Assembly: GCA_036924085.1 (NCBI GenBank)
Contig: JAVGWX010000002.1
Coordinates: 51,114,172-51,178,171, forward strand
From: Ariolimax columbianus
Taxonomy: Eukaryota > Mollusca > Gastropoda > Stylommatophora > Arionidae
DNA: 64,000 nucleotides
Reading direction: 5' to 3'
Below are positions 31,701 to 43,895 of this stretch, piece after piece. The position numbers and the translations under genes were made by a program. Each line of letters begins with the position of its first letter. Position 1 is the stretch's first letter. The notes under the pieces are model-generated. The model made no database searches, was not told the origin of the DNA, and was given only the letters and a program-made list of their open reading frames with translations.

Positions 31701-31889
31701 TGCAAGAACCACCAGTATCTACATCTTCTGCCCTTTACTGAGAGAGACTGACAACTATGGGTATGCTCGGAAGTGTAGTTGTAGGTTTTTTGGAACATAA
31801 CAGAACAGAACCATTGGTGTCCAGCAAAAGTTACTGAACTGTCTTTAGTGATGCACAAACTGCACGTGCAAGACATATTTTGGCTAATT

Positions 31890-32603
31890 ACGGAAAATAT
31901 ATCCTTCCTAGCAGAAAATGTATGCTTCTTAGCGGGATATGTATCCTTATTAGCGGGATATGTATCCTTATTAGCGGGATATGTATCCTTATTAGCGGGA
32001 TATGTATCCTTATTAGCGGGAAATGTATCCTTATTAGCGGGAAATGTATCCTTATTAGCGGGATATGTATCCTTATTAGCGGGAAATGTATCCTTATTAG
32101 CGGGATATGTATCCTTATTAGCGGGATATGTATCCTTATTAGCGGGATATGTATCCTTATTAGCGGGATATGTATCCTTATTAGCGGGAAATGTATCCTT
32201 ATTAGCGGGATATGTATCCTTATTAGCGGGATATGTATCCTTATTAGCGGGATATGTATCCTTATTAGCGGGATATGTATCCTTATTAGCGGGATATGTA
32301 TCCTTATTAGCGGGATATGTATCCTTATTAGCGGGATATGTATCCTTATTAGCGGGAAATGTATCCTTATTAGCGGGATATGTATCCTTATTAGCGGGAA
32401 ATGTATCCTTATTAGCGGGATATGTATCCTTATTAGCGGGATATGTATCCTTATTAGCGGGATATGTATCCTTATTAGCGGGATATGTATCCTTATTAGC
32501 GGGATATGTATCCTTATTAGCGGGATATGTATCCTTATTAGCGGGAAATGTATCCTTCTTAGCGGGATATGTATCCTTATTAGCGGGAAATGTACAGGGT
32601 TAG
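31890..32603. repeat. Minisatellite, 21-bp unit, 33 copies
   Basis: Unit TTAGCGGGATATGTATCCTT plus A, with one common variant (GGAAATG for GGATATG). It is almost perfectly homogeneous otherwise. Since 21 is divisible by three, two plus-strand frames of about 250 codons are open, encoding heptapeptide repeats with no sign of being a gene. Confidence 0.95.
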
Positions 32604-34324
32604 GCTAGCATTGAGGATAGATGGAGGGCAAATAACCAGAGGTTATTAACGATGTAAGTGAAAGGAAAACATCCAAATATAGACAAGGGCAACGCTTGAC
32701 AATCATGCCTTAGACAGGTCGTCGAAGATCCACTGCAGTCGATCGATGTGGACAGGGCACTTTAACTCAACTGACCTGAGACACTGAACAACAGAAAAAA
32801 GTTAAGCAGTATCTTTTCATCATCTGGAGGAGAAAGGTTCGAATCCAAATCACCTTTATTTCATTTTTTTCTGTTTTGTCTAAATGTACGAGTATTTAGA
32901 GTTCCAAAATACTTCTCTACAATCATCGTCAGCGTTATTGCAGTTTAACTAGCCTCTAAGTTTTTTTGTTTCCTAAACTTATATATAGTTATTACCATAA
33001 TGTGTTTTATCTTGTGGAGGCAAGAATCAGTAGGCCATCTAGGCATCTGCATAGGCGCAGATCTCAGAGGGGTGCATTACAGATTTTATAGGGGCGCAAT
33101 ATTGACATTTGAGTGGCTCAGATTTAATCATAGGGGCAATACAACTGGTATATTTTAAAATACATACCTCATCAATGTTATCAAATTAAGTGAAACAATT
33201 TCATCGTATTACAAATATTGATAAAGAATACACCTCTGATAGTGTACCAAACTGTTTTGGTGTTGCCTTCCTGTAGCGAACCTTTTCTAATGATGGCCCT
33301 GTGTATGCTCCCAGCACTATTCTTCTCACCAGCAGCGATGGCGATGTTCCGAGCTCGTTTGTAGAAGGGTTCGTTGTACTTGACATTTTAGTTCTAGGGC
33401 TTTCTTGTGGCTTGTATAACTTCCCACAACTTATTTAGCGGGAGTCAAGAGCTCCATCCCTCTACTCAGATATTCCATCCTGCCTCGGTATATGGTCGCG
33501 AGGACTGCTTCGACTCGCTGGAGGGGAAGGGAGTAGTATATGCTGCATTGCTCGTCATACAAAAGGGATCTCCAAATATGCAGTGCTAAATGATTGTAGT
33601 CTAGCTTTAGGCTCTCCCAATGAATCATCACAAGCTGCACACAGTCAGGTCCTAACTCTGTTCTCGAGCCCTCTAACCACTAATTGGTCTTCCATCACTC
33701 TTCCCGTCGGTAGATGTCCGAGTAGGTTCAGAGTCAAGGTTGCACCCCCGCCCCCGGAACACGTGCATTACCGGGCATTCAGTATGTCACATAACAAGCG
33801 AATCGTCATGTCAAACATCCAGGGACAGTCGTCAGCATAGCCTGGATGCTTTCACTGAGCTGTAGTCAGTACTCGTTAGCACAACAACGAACCGTATTAA
33901 ACTTGACTTCTTAAGAACTTGAAAGTGTATATAGTACATATATTTGGAAGACGCTTGAATTTAATCAGAGCAGCGCCCTTGATCTTAATGACTGGTGTTA
34001 AATACTTCACTTTAAATGCGTTATCCGGATTGTATATCAGTTGGAAACCGTACAACTGAACGCTCATTATGATACCGATAGTAAAGTTATTTATCTCAGC
34101 CATCGTAGGTCTGTGTCTAGGTCATTGAAGTATGCCCTTTTCTAATCCATGTCAGATGACATATGTCCGTTTTTCACTGGCTTTGATAAATACAACCAGG
34201 AGACAGCTTAGATTATAACTAAACACTTGCTTGACTGGAACACACATGGGAGAGTTTGGAGATTAATGAACATCTTGTGAAGAAGTGTGAGAAAATAAGT
34301 TATGACACCAACTGTCACCTAGAT
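32604..34324. other. Unassigned sequence with weak coding hints
   Basis: The minus-strand frame 34103-33897 (MAEINNFTIGIIMSVQLYGF) has a possible GTGAAG donor, and 33386-33201 a possible GTGAGA donor. Neither is in phase with the supported genes and neither is recognised. Confidence 0.25.
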
Positions 34325-34690
34325 GAAGTCAGCGTTGTTTGCGAACGCCCACAAAGAGAAGGCTACTCTTATGTGTGCCCTAAAAAGGGCGTTAAGTGAC
34401 GGGTTGCAGTAGCTTTGCTCACATCCCGAGTGTGCTGAGGAAGGTGGACCTGGGTCATCCAGGCGGCTGTGCTATGCTTGGCTTCATCTGCGTGTCGCTC
34501 ACTACTACAGAGATCACGTCGAATCTCACCTTGTTAGCCAGACTGTCGTCCTCGACAACACCCCGTTTCCAGGACGACCAACGAGGAGGTCAGGTGAGGG
34601 TCTTGGCCATTATATTTCTCCTGACCCTGGCTAACATTCTCTGATCAGTGTGTTTTGCCTGACCAGACGTTAGCCTCATCGTCCCAGATG
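34325..34690 (-). repeat. (AAC)n-family repeat, near full length
   Basis: Best long copy. Plus-strand order: CGAACGCCCACAAAG, AAGGGCGTTAAGTGACGGGT, CGAGTGTGCTGAGGAAGGTG, GCTATGCTTGGCTTCATCTG, CACTACTACAGAGATCACGT, CCTTGTTAGCCAGACTGTCG, CGACCAACGAGGAGGTCAGG, CCTGACCCTGGCTAACATTC and TTTGCCTGACCAGACGTTAG. About 365 bp. No pol III boxes or coding. Confidence 0.8.
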
Positions 34691-35384
34691 AAGTCAGTGA
34701 AAACGATCAAACTTAGGATTTATCGAATAAAGACAGCTGTAGCCATGTATAACACGTAAAGCAAAACGGAGTTGAAATGGCGGAAGTCGGAATCCAGTCA
34801 AATATGTTCAACCATTTCAAAGGGACATTACTCATTAAAATAAGATTGTATTTTGAAGGTCGTTTCCGCCTTGTAAATGGGCGTTTTCCCATGTACCACT
34901 CATCATGAGTTTCTTGGATTACTTGATAGAAATAAATGGGTTTAAAAAAAATTATAGCTATGTTGGCCGGGAGGGGGGGGGTGGGGGGGGGGGGGGGGAA
35001 GGAAGGCAGCTAGGAAGGGAATTGAATGCTCGACCTCATAAACATGCTGCGATTCTAACACTTCATCTCCACAACAATGTATGTTTTGCGACTGACTACG
35101 TTGACCTTTGCCTTCAGTTGTTTGCGGAAATCTGGCCAGCCGGCTAATTGTGTATGTGCTGTTCATGTATTTGGCCATAGAATTTTAAGGAAAAAAAATG
35201 GGGAGAACAATATTGACCACTAACATCTAAACTGAGGACATCCAGAATTATCTGCGAAAATCCACATTCGTAGACTTGCAGGAGACAGTATGAACTGTTA
35301 AATGTGAGAACTAGCCGTCAGTTATCCTTACGGGTAGTAATACTATCAAGATTGATTGTGAGTCGTGTGATAACATGTAAGTAG
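34691..35384. other. Unassigned, with a poly(G) run
   Basis: A run of mostly G at about 34971-34998 lies in otherwise unremarkable sequence. Confidence 0.5.
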
Positions 35385-35612
35385 CATGTCCTTTGCAGAA
35401 CGTCGCTTCTTACAACCGTCAACCTGTTTGGCTGTTATAAGTTTCTTGGTACGGTAGGCTCCCATTACTTTCCGTACGTAGAGGAGCGATCACACCTAGA
35501 AAAAATAACCAGTGTCTGCTAAACTGGACACGGGCGTGATTCGAACCGAGTACGTTGGGATGTGACACGGACGTTTCTCCCCTAGACTACGCTGCCTACG
35601 AGTAGAGTGATA
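35385..35612 (-). mobile_element. tRNA-derived SINE (AGCATGTCCTTTGCAGAA family)
   Basis: On the minus strand the head is GTAGGCAGCGTAGTCTAGGG (A box GTAGTCTAGGGG), with B box GGTTCGAATCA at 35547-35537. The far end carries AGCATGTCCTTTGCAGAACG. A second copy lies at 51600-51815, and a fragment of that end near 36165. Confidence 0.8.
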
Positions 35613-35619
35613 AGTAGAA

Positions 35620-35800
35620 TAGTATAGTTGTTTGATGCTGCTCGTGCTGAGTTGACGTCGTTTCTTTGGTAGTAGGTTATAGTGGTTTTTCTTCCATCCT
35701 GAGGCGAACTTGAGATGTACCAGGGTCGTCCTCGCTGTAGTGCAATACGAGGATTCTCAGTAAGCTCGCCATTATGGGAACTACAGTGTCCTTCCCCACA
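35620..35800 (-). repeat. (AAC)n-family repeat, divergent subfamily
   Basis: Contains TTGTTTGATGCTGCTCGTGC, TTTGGTAGTAGGTTATAGTG and TGTAGTGCAATACGAGGATT. Closest to the copies at 36890 and 41510. Confidence 0.65.
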
Positions 35801-35969
35801 CCAACTTGTTTGAGCTTAATCCGGAAGGTCCTTACATGATGGCTACGTCATGACTATAGCCGAAATGGAGGTCTCAAGCCAAGAAGGCTTGACTTCCTGG
35901 TAGTACTGGGATTCACTGCAATTACAGAGCTGACTCTTTGGTTTATAATACGTCCATATCGAGGGGGGA

Positions 35970-36150
35970 GAGGGGGGTGGGAGCAGTATATCACTAGAGA
36001 AGACATCAATAGTAGGATTATTTTACTAGGGAAGACATCCATAGTGGGAGCAGTATATCACTAGGGAAGACATCCAAGGTGGGGCAGTATATCACTAGGG
36101 AAGACATCCAAAGTCAGGGCAGTATATTAACAGGGGAGGCATCCATAGTC
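35970..36150. repeat. Minisatellite, 33-36-bp unit, about 4-5 copies
   Basis: Units contain GCAGTATATCACTAGGGAAG and ACATCCATAGTGGG. It belongs to the same family as the larger array at 45205-45725. Confidence 0.85.
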
Positions 36151-36889
36151 ATCATCATGTTGCATGTCCTTTGCAAAACGTAGCTCTCACAACAGCCGAT
36201 CTATAAGACTCGATCTCTGGACAGCTCGCCTGCCGTTGTGATCTTCAGGACCTCCTTGATGTCTGGTGTGCATCTTCTCCTCTGTCTGCCCCTGGCCTGC
36301 TTTCCAGGCACCATACCCTCCAGTATCGTTCCCTTTAGGCCATTGGGGCGTTTGATGTGGTCGCCAAAACCATCCCTAGTGGGGGCAGTAGGGACGACAC
36401 GCTCGTTGTATGGTTATCTGTAAGATGATGACGATGGGCACCATAGAGGCAACAGAAAGAATAAATTAATATTAGCCAGCGGACATCGCTGGCTGTTTGC
36501 ATCAGGGTCAGCGAACCAGAGCTGACCACGACTATATTCCGCCTTTAAGATTAGAATAAGAATATAATATAAGAAGTTTTTAAGAATCGCAATAGGAAGG
36601 CATATCCCGTAACCCCCCCCCCCCCTCCCCCCCTGCTCCCCCCCCCCAACCACCTCAAAGGAAGCTGAAATCGGAGGCGTTGGACCGACATGCGCAGATA
36701 TCGAGGACTCGCTGTAAACTAGAAACACAACATCACAACGGCCTTTTCAGGACGGTCGCAGGAGAAGAAAATGAAAAAAATGGCGAGAATGAAATTGCAG
36801 AAGTTTGTAATTAAACGTGGTCAAGGACGTCTGAGAGTACTTATCAGGAGTGTATACAATCAGCGACCTACATGAACCATCATGTCCAT
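36151..36889. other. Mixed dispersed fragments and a C-rich run
   Basis: About 36505-36540 (AGGGTCAGCGAACCAGAGCT) recurs near 61638. 36611-36650 is mainly C. Near 36668, GAAGCTGAAATCGGAGGCGT resembles the SINE core at 43150. Confidence 0.5.
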
Positions 36890-37120
36890 ACTTTTGTTGT
36901 TATTGTTGTTTGAAGCTACTCGCGTTGAGTGAGCTCTGGGCAACATTTCTATGGCAGCAGGTTACAGTGACTCTTTTTTCCGTTTTGAGACGTAGTTGAG
37001 AAGGTAGACCGGCGTCCGCCTGACTGTAGTGCAATGCGATGCTTCTCAGTAAGCTAACCAGTGGGGATTTTACAGTGCCGAACCCCGCCTCGTTGGTCAA
37101 ACTGCTGTGCCATAACCTGT
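36890..37120 (-). repeat. (AAC)n-family repeat, divergent subfamily
   Basis: Begins TTGTTGTTATTGTTGTTTGA, then TGGCAGCAGGTTACAGTGAC, TTGAGAAGGTAGACCGGCG and CCTCGTTGGTCAAACTGCTG. Confidence 0.7.
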
Positions 37121-37254
37121 TTCAGGAAGCACAAACAAATAATTAACGTGGGATATTTCACTTGACCCTGATTACTCTTTGCTGCCATACTTCTAGCAAG
37201 TTGCTGAAAGAGAATGAGCACCTATGGATCTGCCTGTTGCAGTAGTGATGATTG

Positions 37255-37297
37255 TGTATAACATAACATAACATAACATAACATAACATAACATAAC
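37255..37297. repeat. (ATAAC)n pentanucleotide microsatellite
   Basis: Eight near-perfect ATAAC units. Confidence 0.95.
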
Positions 37298-37727
37298 GTA
37301 ACTCTAGAAAGCCTTCTTCAACCAGTTTCCTTCATATAACTTCACTTGTTTCCATTTTCTTTCCCAATGTTAACTACCCAGTCAGGTTCCCGTTGAGGGC
37401 ATTGTTCCATGCAACATTAACACACATTAAAAGCACACATTAATTCAGAACACAGGAACAAGAAAGAAAGATGTAATAAATGAACCGGAAACACGTAAAA
37501 AATGAGTTTAGCTCTGTCATGCCCCGGGACTCGAGAACGTAATTGCCCGTCATGTTAACCACAGGGCAGAGACCCGAACAATTGTGGGTGACTTTGTAAA
37601 CATTTTATTTCGCTGGTCAAGTTCATGGTTTGTAAATTAATTACAACGTATCACATGTTACTATAGAACAAAAATGTGCATAGTGAATAGCATTCAGCTT
37701 GTATAATGCTTAATAAAGAAATTATAA
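37298..37727. other. Unassigned sequence
   Basis: Nothing recognised. Confidence 0.5.
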
Positions 37728-38922
37728 CTTAACTTAACGTCTTTATACTGGTTTAGAAGACTGCAGAGTCTGTATACATCAAGTTTAATTTACATTACTG
37801 TGCTCTTAAAGCTATGCGCTTCCAATTTATTCTTAAATGCATTAAGTGTCTCTGCCTCCACTACTTCCTGTGGCAATGCAGTCGAAGCTTTCACCACTTT
37901 CTAACTGAAAAAAATATTTCCTAATATCTAATCTGGACCTCTCTTTAGTTAAGTTGTAGCTATGCCCTCTTGTTCTTGTAGGTGATTGTATTTTGAAAAA
38001 AACTGGTTATAGTCTAATTTCTCCTTTCCTCTGATCATCTTATAAACTTGTATTAAGTCACCTCGAATTCTTCTCTTTTCTTGACACCGTAGGCTGGTCT
38101 TTCCTAATAACTGTAATTCTGGAATTCCACTATCAGCTTTGTCGCTCTTTTTTGTATCCTTTCCAGCATGTTTATATCCCATCTACTATAAGGACTCCAC
38201 ACATGTACACAGTACTCCGATCTAGGTCTAACTAATGCTTTATACAGTTCACTATCACTTCCTTGCTCCTATGTTTAATATTTCCTTTTATCATACCTAA
38301 CATTGCATTGGTCTTGTTAACTGCTACCTGGACTTGCTCACTCACCTTACCTGTATGATCTATTATAAACCCTAGGTCCCTTTCCTTTTCTATCTTTCTA
38401 ATATTGTTCTCGCCCATTCTGTAATTATGTTCCATATTGGATCTACCCATGTGGATGACTGTATATGTATCTACATTAAACTCCATTTGCCAGGTTACAG
38501 ACCATTACTTGAATTTTATCTAAATCTGACCTCAATATTTCCACTTCTGCTTTAGATAAGACACTATTGCATAGTTTTTTGTCATCAATAAGTTTTGCAA
38601 TTATGGATCCAATATAAATGTCCAAATCGTTTATATATATCTAGAACACAATTGGTCCCAAAGCCTAGCCACCTGACACTCCACTTTTCTCTTCACACCA
38701 CTCAGAGTACTCCTTATTTATGCGCACCTTCTGCCTTCTTGTAGTTAACCAATTTTCAATCCATTTGGCAACTTCCTCACCTATTCTTTGTGATATTAAC
38801 TTTGGAAATAATCGTTGATGAGGTACTCTATCAAAGGCCTTTGAAAAATCTAGATAAATAATATCCAATGGCTCTCCTTTATCTATCATTTTAGTAACCT
38901 CCTGCATGAATTCTAATAGATT
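37728..38922 (-). mobile_element. CR1-like LINE copy 3, 5'-truncated
   Basis: Same 3' end as copies 1 and 2 (ACTTAACTTAACGTCTTTAT on the plus strand). The RT segment reads [19 protein letters not shown] and [18 protein letters not shown]. The catalytic motif position reads LIDD. ECGSL-type C-terminal blocks lie at 38486-37949. It is more diverged than copies 1 and 2 and ends near 38922, next to a CA-rich tract. Confidence 0.8.
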
Positions 38923-38984
38923 TGGACATCTGCTTGAGACACTCGGTCGTAGGCTACTTCGGTGTCCAGGGATTCTTATATGCG

Positions 38985-39300
38985 TACACACGCAAACACA
39001 GAGAGACACACATGCGAAAGTACACACAGACACGCGCACACACACACGCATACATGGGCATACACAAACACAGGAACACACATAGATACACGCACACACA
39101 TACTGACATACATACACACATACACACACATACACACACACGGACACACTGACATACATACACGATCGCACACAGACACATACATACACACACAGATACA
39201 CACAATCACAATCAGATGAACACACACACGCTCAACGATATACAAAAATACACACAAACACGCTTAAGTAATACATACACATACACACACACAAACAAGC
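38985..39300. repeat. CA-rich alternating purine-pyrimidine tract
   Basis: About 300 bp of irregular ACACACAC, CACATACA and GACACA words. The Cys/Val-rich and Thr/His-rich frames on the two strands are compositional. Confidence 0.9.
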
Positions 39301-39484
39301 ACACATTCGAAGGTACAATTAGTTACATTATATCCTTAGGAATGCCCACCATCATTCAATTACATATTTCAAAATTGTAAAACATAATATTTTAGACACG
39401 TGTTGTGCCTTGGTCCAGATGAAATTAGAATTACAGAACAACGTAATATGCCGGAAGTAAATCATAAATAGTACAGTAGTGTAC

Positions 39485-39712
39485 AGAACAAGGTAATATC
39501 AGTTCGGTTAAGTTCAGTTCAACCCGTAACCCATCAGGTCGTTGGGGCACACGTGAAGACACTCCCAGAATCCCGCACCATCTCTCTCTGTCCTTAGCCA
39601 TCCAGTCGTGCCTCGCCGGAACGAAGGTTTGACCACTCAGTGATGTCGTCTGCCCATCTCTTCTTTGGACGTCCCCGCCCTCTCTTTCCCCGTACGGAAC
39701 CATGCAGTGTCG
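39485..39712 (-). mobile_element. RTE-like LINE 3' end fragment
   Basis: The minus strand encodes STLHGSVRGKRGRGRPKKRW and ADDITEWS. The left end is GTTAAGTTCAGTTCAACCCG, as in the copy at 29553. Imperfect 40-bp direct repeats at 39445-39484 and 39713-39752 (AAATCATAAATAGTAC core) flank it. Confidence 0.8.
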
Positions 39713-39752
39713 AATATGCCAGATATAAATCATAAATAGTACTGTAGTATAC

Positions 39753-41059
39753 GGAAGACATACCAAAAATGGACATCAATTCTGCATGCGCCAACCCATT
39801 TTACATTTTAAAACACTTATTCAGAAATCGTTTCAAGTTGTATTTCCTTAATCCAGCTGTGATTATTTTCACGTCCAATACAGATACAACCGCACATTTA
39901 TAATCAAAGCAAAACACACTGAATAATCGTTGCATGCTCAAAATAAATTGCGGACATGGGAAATGCGCATTCCTTATTGCAAGCTTTTATTTAACTTGAC
40001 GTGTCCGTTGTCCGCATGCGAGGACTTCTATTTCTCCTATTTTAACCAACCTTCATTATAACCTAGAGGTCTGAAATTCTGTACACAGCTTCTACCAGCG
40101 CCACATGTTAATATATCACAATCTGACTCATAGAGTCTCCAAAACAAAGAAACAAGACTTTATATAAATGAAAGGTTGTAAAGTAGTTTTTAAAATATTA
40201 CCTTGTTTTTCTCCTTTGAACATAAATCTGCTTAACTTCATCTAATTTTCCTATCCCTTGTGTCACTAAGCGAAGTGGGGAGCTCAAGTAGCCTTCCTTG
40301 GGACAAGTGTGTTGTACCGGTTTGTTGAAAGCCATTGTTTTTGTAGTGTGTTTTTGTGTGTGGTTATGTCATCTATACATTGCCACGTGGTCGTCGTCGC
40401 GCATTGTAACCACATATTTGTATTATATGCGTGCAGTAGTAGCTAATCAGGTTGTATTCTAGACAAGTGATCGGACCATAGTATTTTCTATCTTGATATG
40501 TATTCATCATAGGAAGGCATTATATTTCGAACATAATAGTTTCTAGTTTTACATTGAGTCGCAACCGTCGCTAATTCCGATTCTTGTGAAACTTCAGTTG
40601 ATCTGATTTCTTCTGCTACTGTTCTTCGTCAGCTCTTCTGTGGTCTCCCCACTGTTGTGCGTTTTCCCTATTCTTCTCTTATGTGCGGGTTCCAATCCAG
40701 CGTATATCTGACTGTATTGTCATATTACGTTCTAATGGTATCGTATTCTTTCTCCCCTTAATCTCTAGCTGTACTGGTTGTTTATGTATCTTATACAACT
40801 GATTGGTGTTAGCTGTTTCACGTGGTCACCAATGATAGTGCAACCGTAACTTGTCATTTTATATACGCACAGAAGCGGACAAGTGTGCGTAAAAGTGTCA
40901 CTGTACGTTAGCATTGAACATAAGAAATGCGGACGGACAGGTTCCGTTCACATTTCTGAGGTGGTGTTGTCACCAATTCTTTGATGACCATGACTTTGAC
41001 AGCTCCACATCTTGCATTATTACCAAGTTTTCATCTATTATGCGGGGCTGTAGTGTACT
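39753..41059. other. Unassigned sequence
   Basis: No convincing gene or element. Confidence 0.45.
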
Positions 41060-41680
41060 CTCTGCTCCCTTGTTGTTGTTGATGGTGTTGTTGTTGTTGT
41101 TGATGGTGTTGGTGTTGTTGTTGTTGATGGTGTTGTTATTGTTAATGTTGATGGTGTTGTTGTTGTTGATGTCGTTGTTGTTGTTGATGGTGTTGTTGTT
41201 GTTGATGGTGTTGTTGTTGATGGTATTGTTGTTGATGGTGTTGTTGTTGTTGATGGTGTTGTTGTTGTTGATGGTGTTATTGTTGTAGATGGTGTTGTTG
41301 TTATTGTTATTGTTGATAGTGTTATTGATGTTGTTGTTGTTGTTGATGGTGTTGTTACTGTTATTGTTGATGGTGTTGTTGTTATTGTTGTTGTTGATGA
41401 TGTTGTTGTTGTTGTTGTTGATGGTGTTGTTATTGTTAATGGTATTGTTGTAGATGGTATTGTTTTTGTTGATGGTCTTGCTGTTGTTGTAGATGGAGCT
41501 GTTGATGTTGATGATGGTATTGTTCGAAGCCACCCGTGCTGAGTTTAGTTGACTTCTGACGACATTTCTTTGGTAACGGGTTAATGTGACTCTTCTTACA
41601 ACACGAGGCGTACCCGAGAAGGTGAACACTGGTCCTCCTGGTTGTAGTTAGGCAGCGAATCGAATCTCCGGTAAGGCATA
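41060..41680 (-). repeat. (AAC)n-family repeat with a hugely expanded tail
   Basis: 41060-41510 is about 450 bp of TTG/GATGGTG triplets. It runs directly into TTCGAAGCCACCCGTGCTGA, TTTGGTAACGGGTTAATGTG and TGGTCCTCCTGGTTGTAGTT, the body of the (AAC)n family. The Asn/Thr/Ile-rich 219-codon minus-strand frame and the Leu-rich plus-strand frame are microsatellite translation. Confidence 0.85.
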
Positions 41681-42639
41681 TGTTGTTTTTCGGTTGAGGG
41701 TGAAATAAACAAACAAAGGCAGCACACGACGTGGCGACAGTAGTGGCGAAGCCGCCCTTAGTTCTCAGCCTAAAATCTTCTCGACTACCCCTGCATTGGG
41801 AATAAAGTCGTACTAACAGTTCGTTTTCAAAATACATAATTATATGCTAATGTATTTTCTTTTAAAACTTAACCTGCTCCAAAGTACACACACACACACA
41901 CACACAAAACCATATTATGTCAGAATGGAAAGTAAATGAAAACGTAACGAATGTATTCACTGTCTGTTATTATGAACTAAACTTGGACTAGACAAAGAAG
42001 AATAAGGCCAATACTTTACGGATACATGAACCATAAGATAGATGGACAATTCTGGATAAGTTATTATTTTAAAAGTCGACCTCTAGTTGTAATTGGGAGA
42101 TAACAAGCAAAACCAGGGCCAACTAGTTCCTAGTTCTGCATAGGACCTTCAGGTGTGGCAGCATGTTTAGCTGGAGAATAACACGTGGACATGAGAGGTT
42201 AACCTAAGGTCTATTTCATATCAATCAGTACTTCAATGTGGGGACAGGCACAGGGAAGAGGCCGTCGCAGCTTAGAAAGAAAAGGCGTGAATATGGAAAC
42301 TGGGCAGCGAAGTATGAGTGGACACGTAATGTAAAGCTCTCGCTCTCAAACTAGTGTATCCTGTGTGTTTGTGTGTGTGTATGTGTGTGTGTGGGTGTGT
42401 TTGAGTATATGTGTATACACATATGAATAACCACTGTAAAATATTATAGAAGTGTGCTCAATGCCCTAGTTACAATGTTAAGGTCCCGCTGAGCACATAT
42501 AAAGAAACGTTCCCTACAATAACTACCAATTAGAAGCCATCCATTCGTGACTGAAAACTTGTGGCTGTGCCCCGAACACCCGGGAGAAGTTACTTCGCTG
42601 TTTGTGCCCCAGCATGCACTCCGGTTCTCATATTATGAG
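41681..42639. other. Unassigned, with short CA and GT microsatellites
   Basis: (CA)n at about 41888-41906 and (GT)n-rich 42363-42412. Nothing else seen. Confidence 0.55.
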
Positions 42640-42890
42640 CTGCCGATTAACATAATGGTAGAAAACTTCCTCTTCTGACAAAGGTACGGGTTTCAATTCA
42701 CGTTACAGACACGCTCCAGTCGACTCATTTGTAAATAAGTACTTAGCTTGATCTTCGGGACAGAAAGGCAGCGAGGAAGGAACTGCTCACACCACTTTAT
42801 AAACAAGCTGGTCTCGTACAATGAAGTATCTAACACTTCATCTCTGACAGCAATGTCTACTATGAGACCACTGTTACCCGTACCTAATTA
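42640..42890 (+). mobile_element. tRNA-derived SINE
   Basis: The head has ATTAACATAATGGTAGAAAA (A-box-like) and GGGTTTCAATTCACG (B-box-like). The body runs CCAGTCGACTCATTTGTAAA, GGCAGCGAGGAAGGAACTG and TAACACTTCATCTCTGACAG. Confidence 0.7.
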
Positions 42891-43010
42891 TGAGCCCGCA
42901 TGATCTGTGTACGGAAGCTGCGCTCTAACTACATACACGTCTCGGTTTAAAGTGTGGGGGTATCCCTTAACAATTAACGTTAGTTACAGTAAAGAACTTA
43001 AAGTTAATCT

Positions 43011-43253
43011 GGGGACGGCTTGGCCTAGTTGTTAAGTGGCACGGCTTACAATCCAAAGGTGCTGGGTTCGATCCCCATCCCAGCACCGGCCGTTATCCCG
43101 GGGAACCAAGCCCTTAGAAAATGCAGGAGTAAGCAGACCCTTACATAAATGCATGCTGAAGTCGGATGCATTGGACTGACAGGCGCAAAATAAAAACCAC
43201 AGTGCAACGCACACCTCCTTGGGGGATTAGAGAAATAAGGCCAACGCAAGAAC
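43011..43253 (+). mobile_element. tRNA-derived SINE with clear A and B boxes
   Basis: Starts GGGGACGGCTTGGCCTAGTT: A box TGGCCTAGTTG at 43021, B box GGTTCGATCCC at 43065-43075. A body with ATGCTGAAGTCGGATGCATT and CTGACAGGCGCAAAATAAAA follows. The ends of the head do not pair into an acceptor stem, so this is a SINE, not a tRNA gene. Confidence 0.85.
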
Positions 43254-43739
43254 AAAAAAGTGGATCTTCATAAAAACTTATCCATTTCATAATGTATTAA
43301 CAAACTTACGACCATTTTTTTCTTATCAAATTATTTTTAATGTATAACAATTTATCAAAGAAAATTACAAAATGAACATGAATTATAGACATCATTTACA
43401 TATAAACAGTGTTCACTTTATAATAAACGACATTTTCAGAAGAATTTTCAGGCAGGGAACTGGTGTTTTATATTTTTGAAGACAGAATGCAGTGTTAGGT
43501 ACTTTAATTTATTTATTCTCTATTATATGATTTTGTAATACGGCATATCACTACAATACCGCTTCTGTGTTATTAGGCTGGATCAAAACGCAAAACTCCT
43601 AGGATGTATTGTTCATAGCTTCAAGAGTCCAGACGGTTCTAGCTCTGCATAGGTTTGATAACATATCCTTTTCACTCTAACCTCTATGCTCTTTCTAGTT
43701 TCTAGAAGTTGAGCTAAATTCAAGTGATGAAATACATCG
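43254..43739. other. Unassigned, AT-rich; downstream of the Ly6-like gene
   Basis: Lies 3' of the last exon of the Ly6-like gene. TTTATT (AATAAA on the minus strand) occurs near 43512 and could be polyadenylation-related. Confidence 0.3.
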
Positions 43740-43895
43740 TTATACATGGGTGGACTGCGTTAGCGGAGTGAAACGTGAGAGTACGAGGCCAGATACGATG
43801 GACAGACGACAACTAGATATAATGCACTTCCACAGCGGGATTTGAACTCAGTGCGTTTGGAACTGTGTAACAAATGTTTCACCCCTTATGCCACG
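43740..43895 (-). mobile_element. tRNA-derived SINE head
   Basis: On the minus strand: CAACGTGGCATAAGGGGTGA (A box TGGCATAAGGGG) and B box GAGTTCAAATCCC near 43843. Confidence 0.65.

Noticed and set aside
31848..32608. Two ~250-codon plus-strand frames of heptapeptide repeats
   Set aside because: Pure translation of a 21-bp minisatellite in two frames; no signal, no flanking coding sequence.
38954..39257. Cys/Val-rich and Thr/His-rich frames
   Set aside because: Compositional translation of a CA-rich tract.
40970..41629. Asn/Thr/Ile-rich 219-codon frame
   Set aside because: Reverse reading of the TTG microsatellite tail.
43011..43087. Possible tRNA gene
   Set aside because: A and B boxes are good, but the ends do not form an acceptor stem and a SINE body follows.
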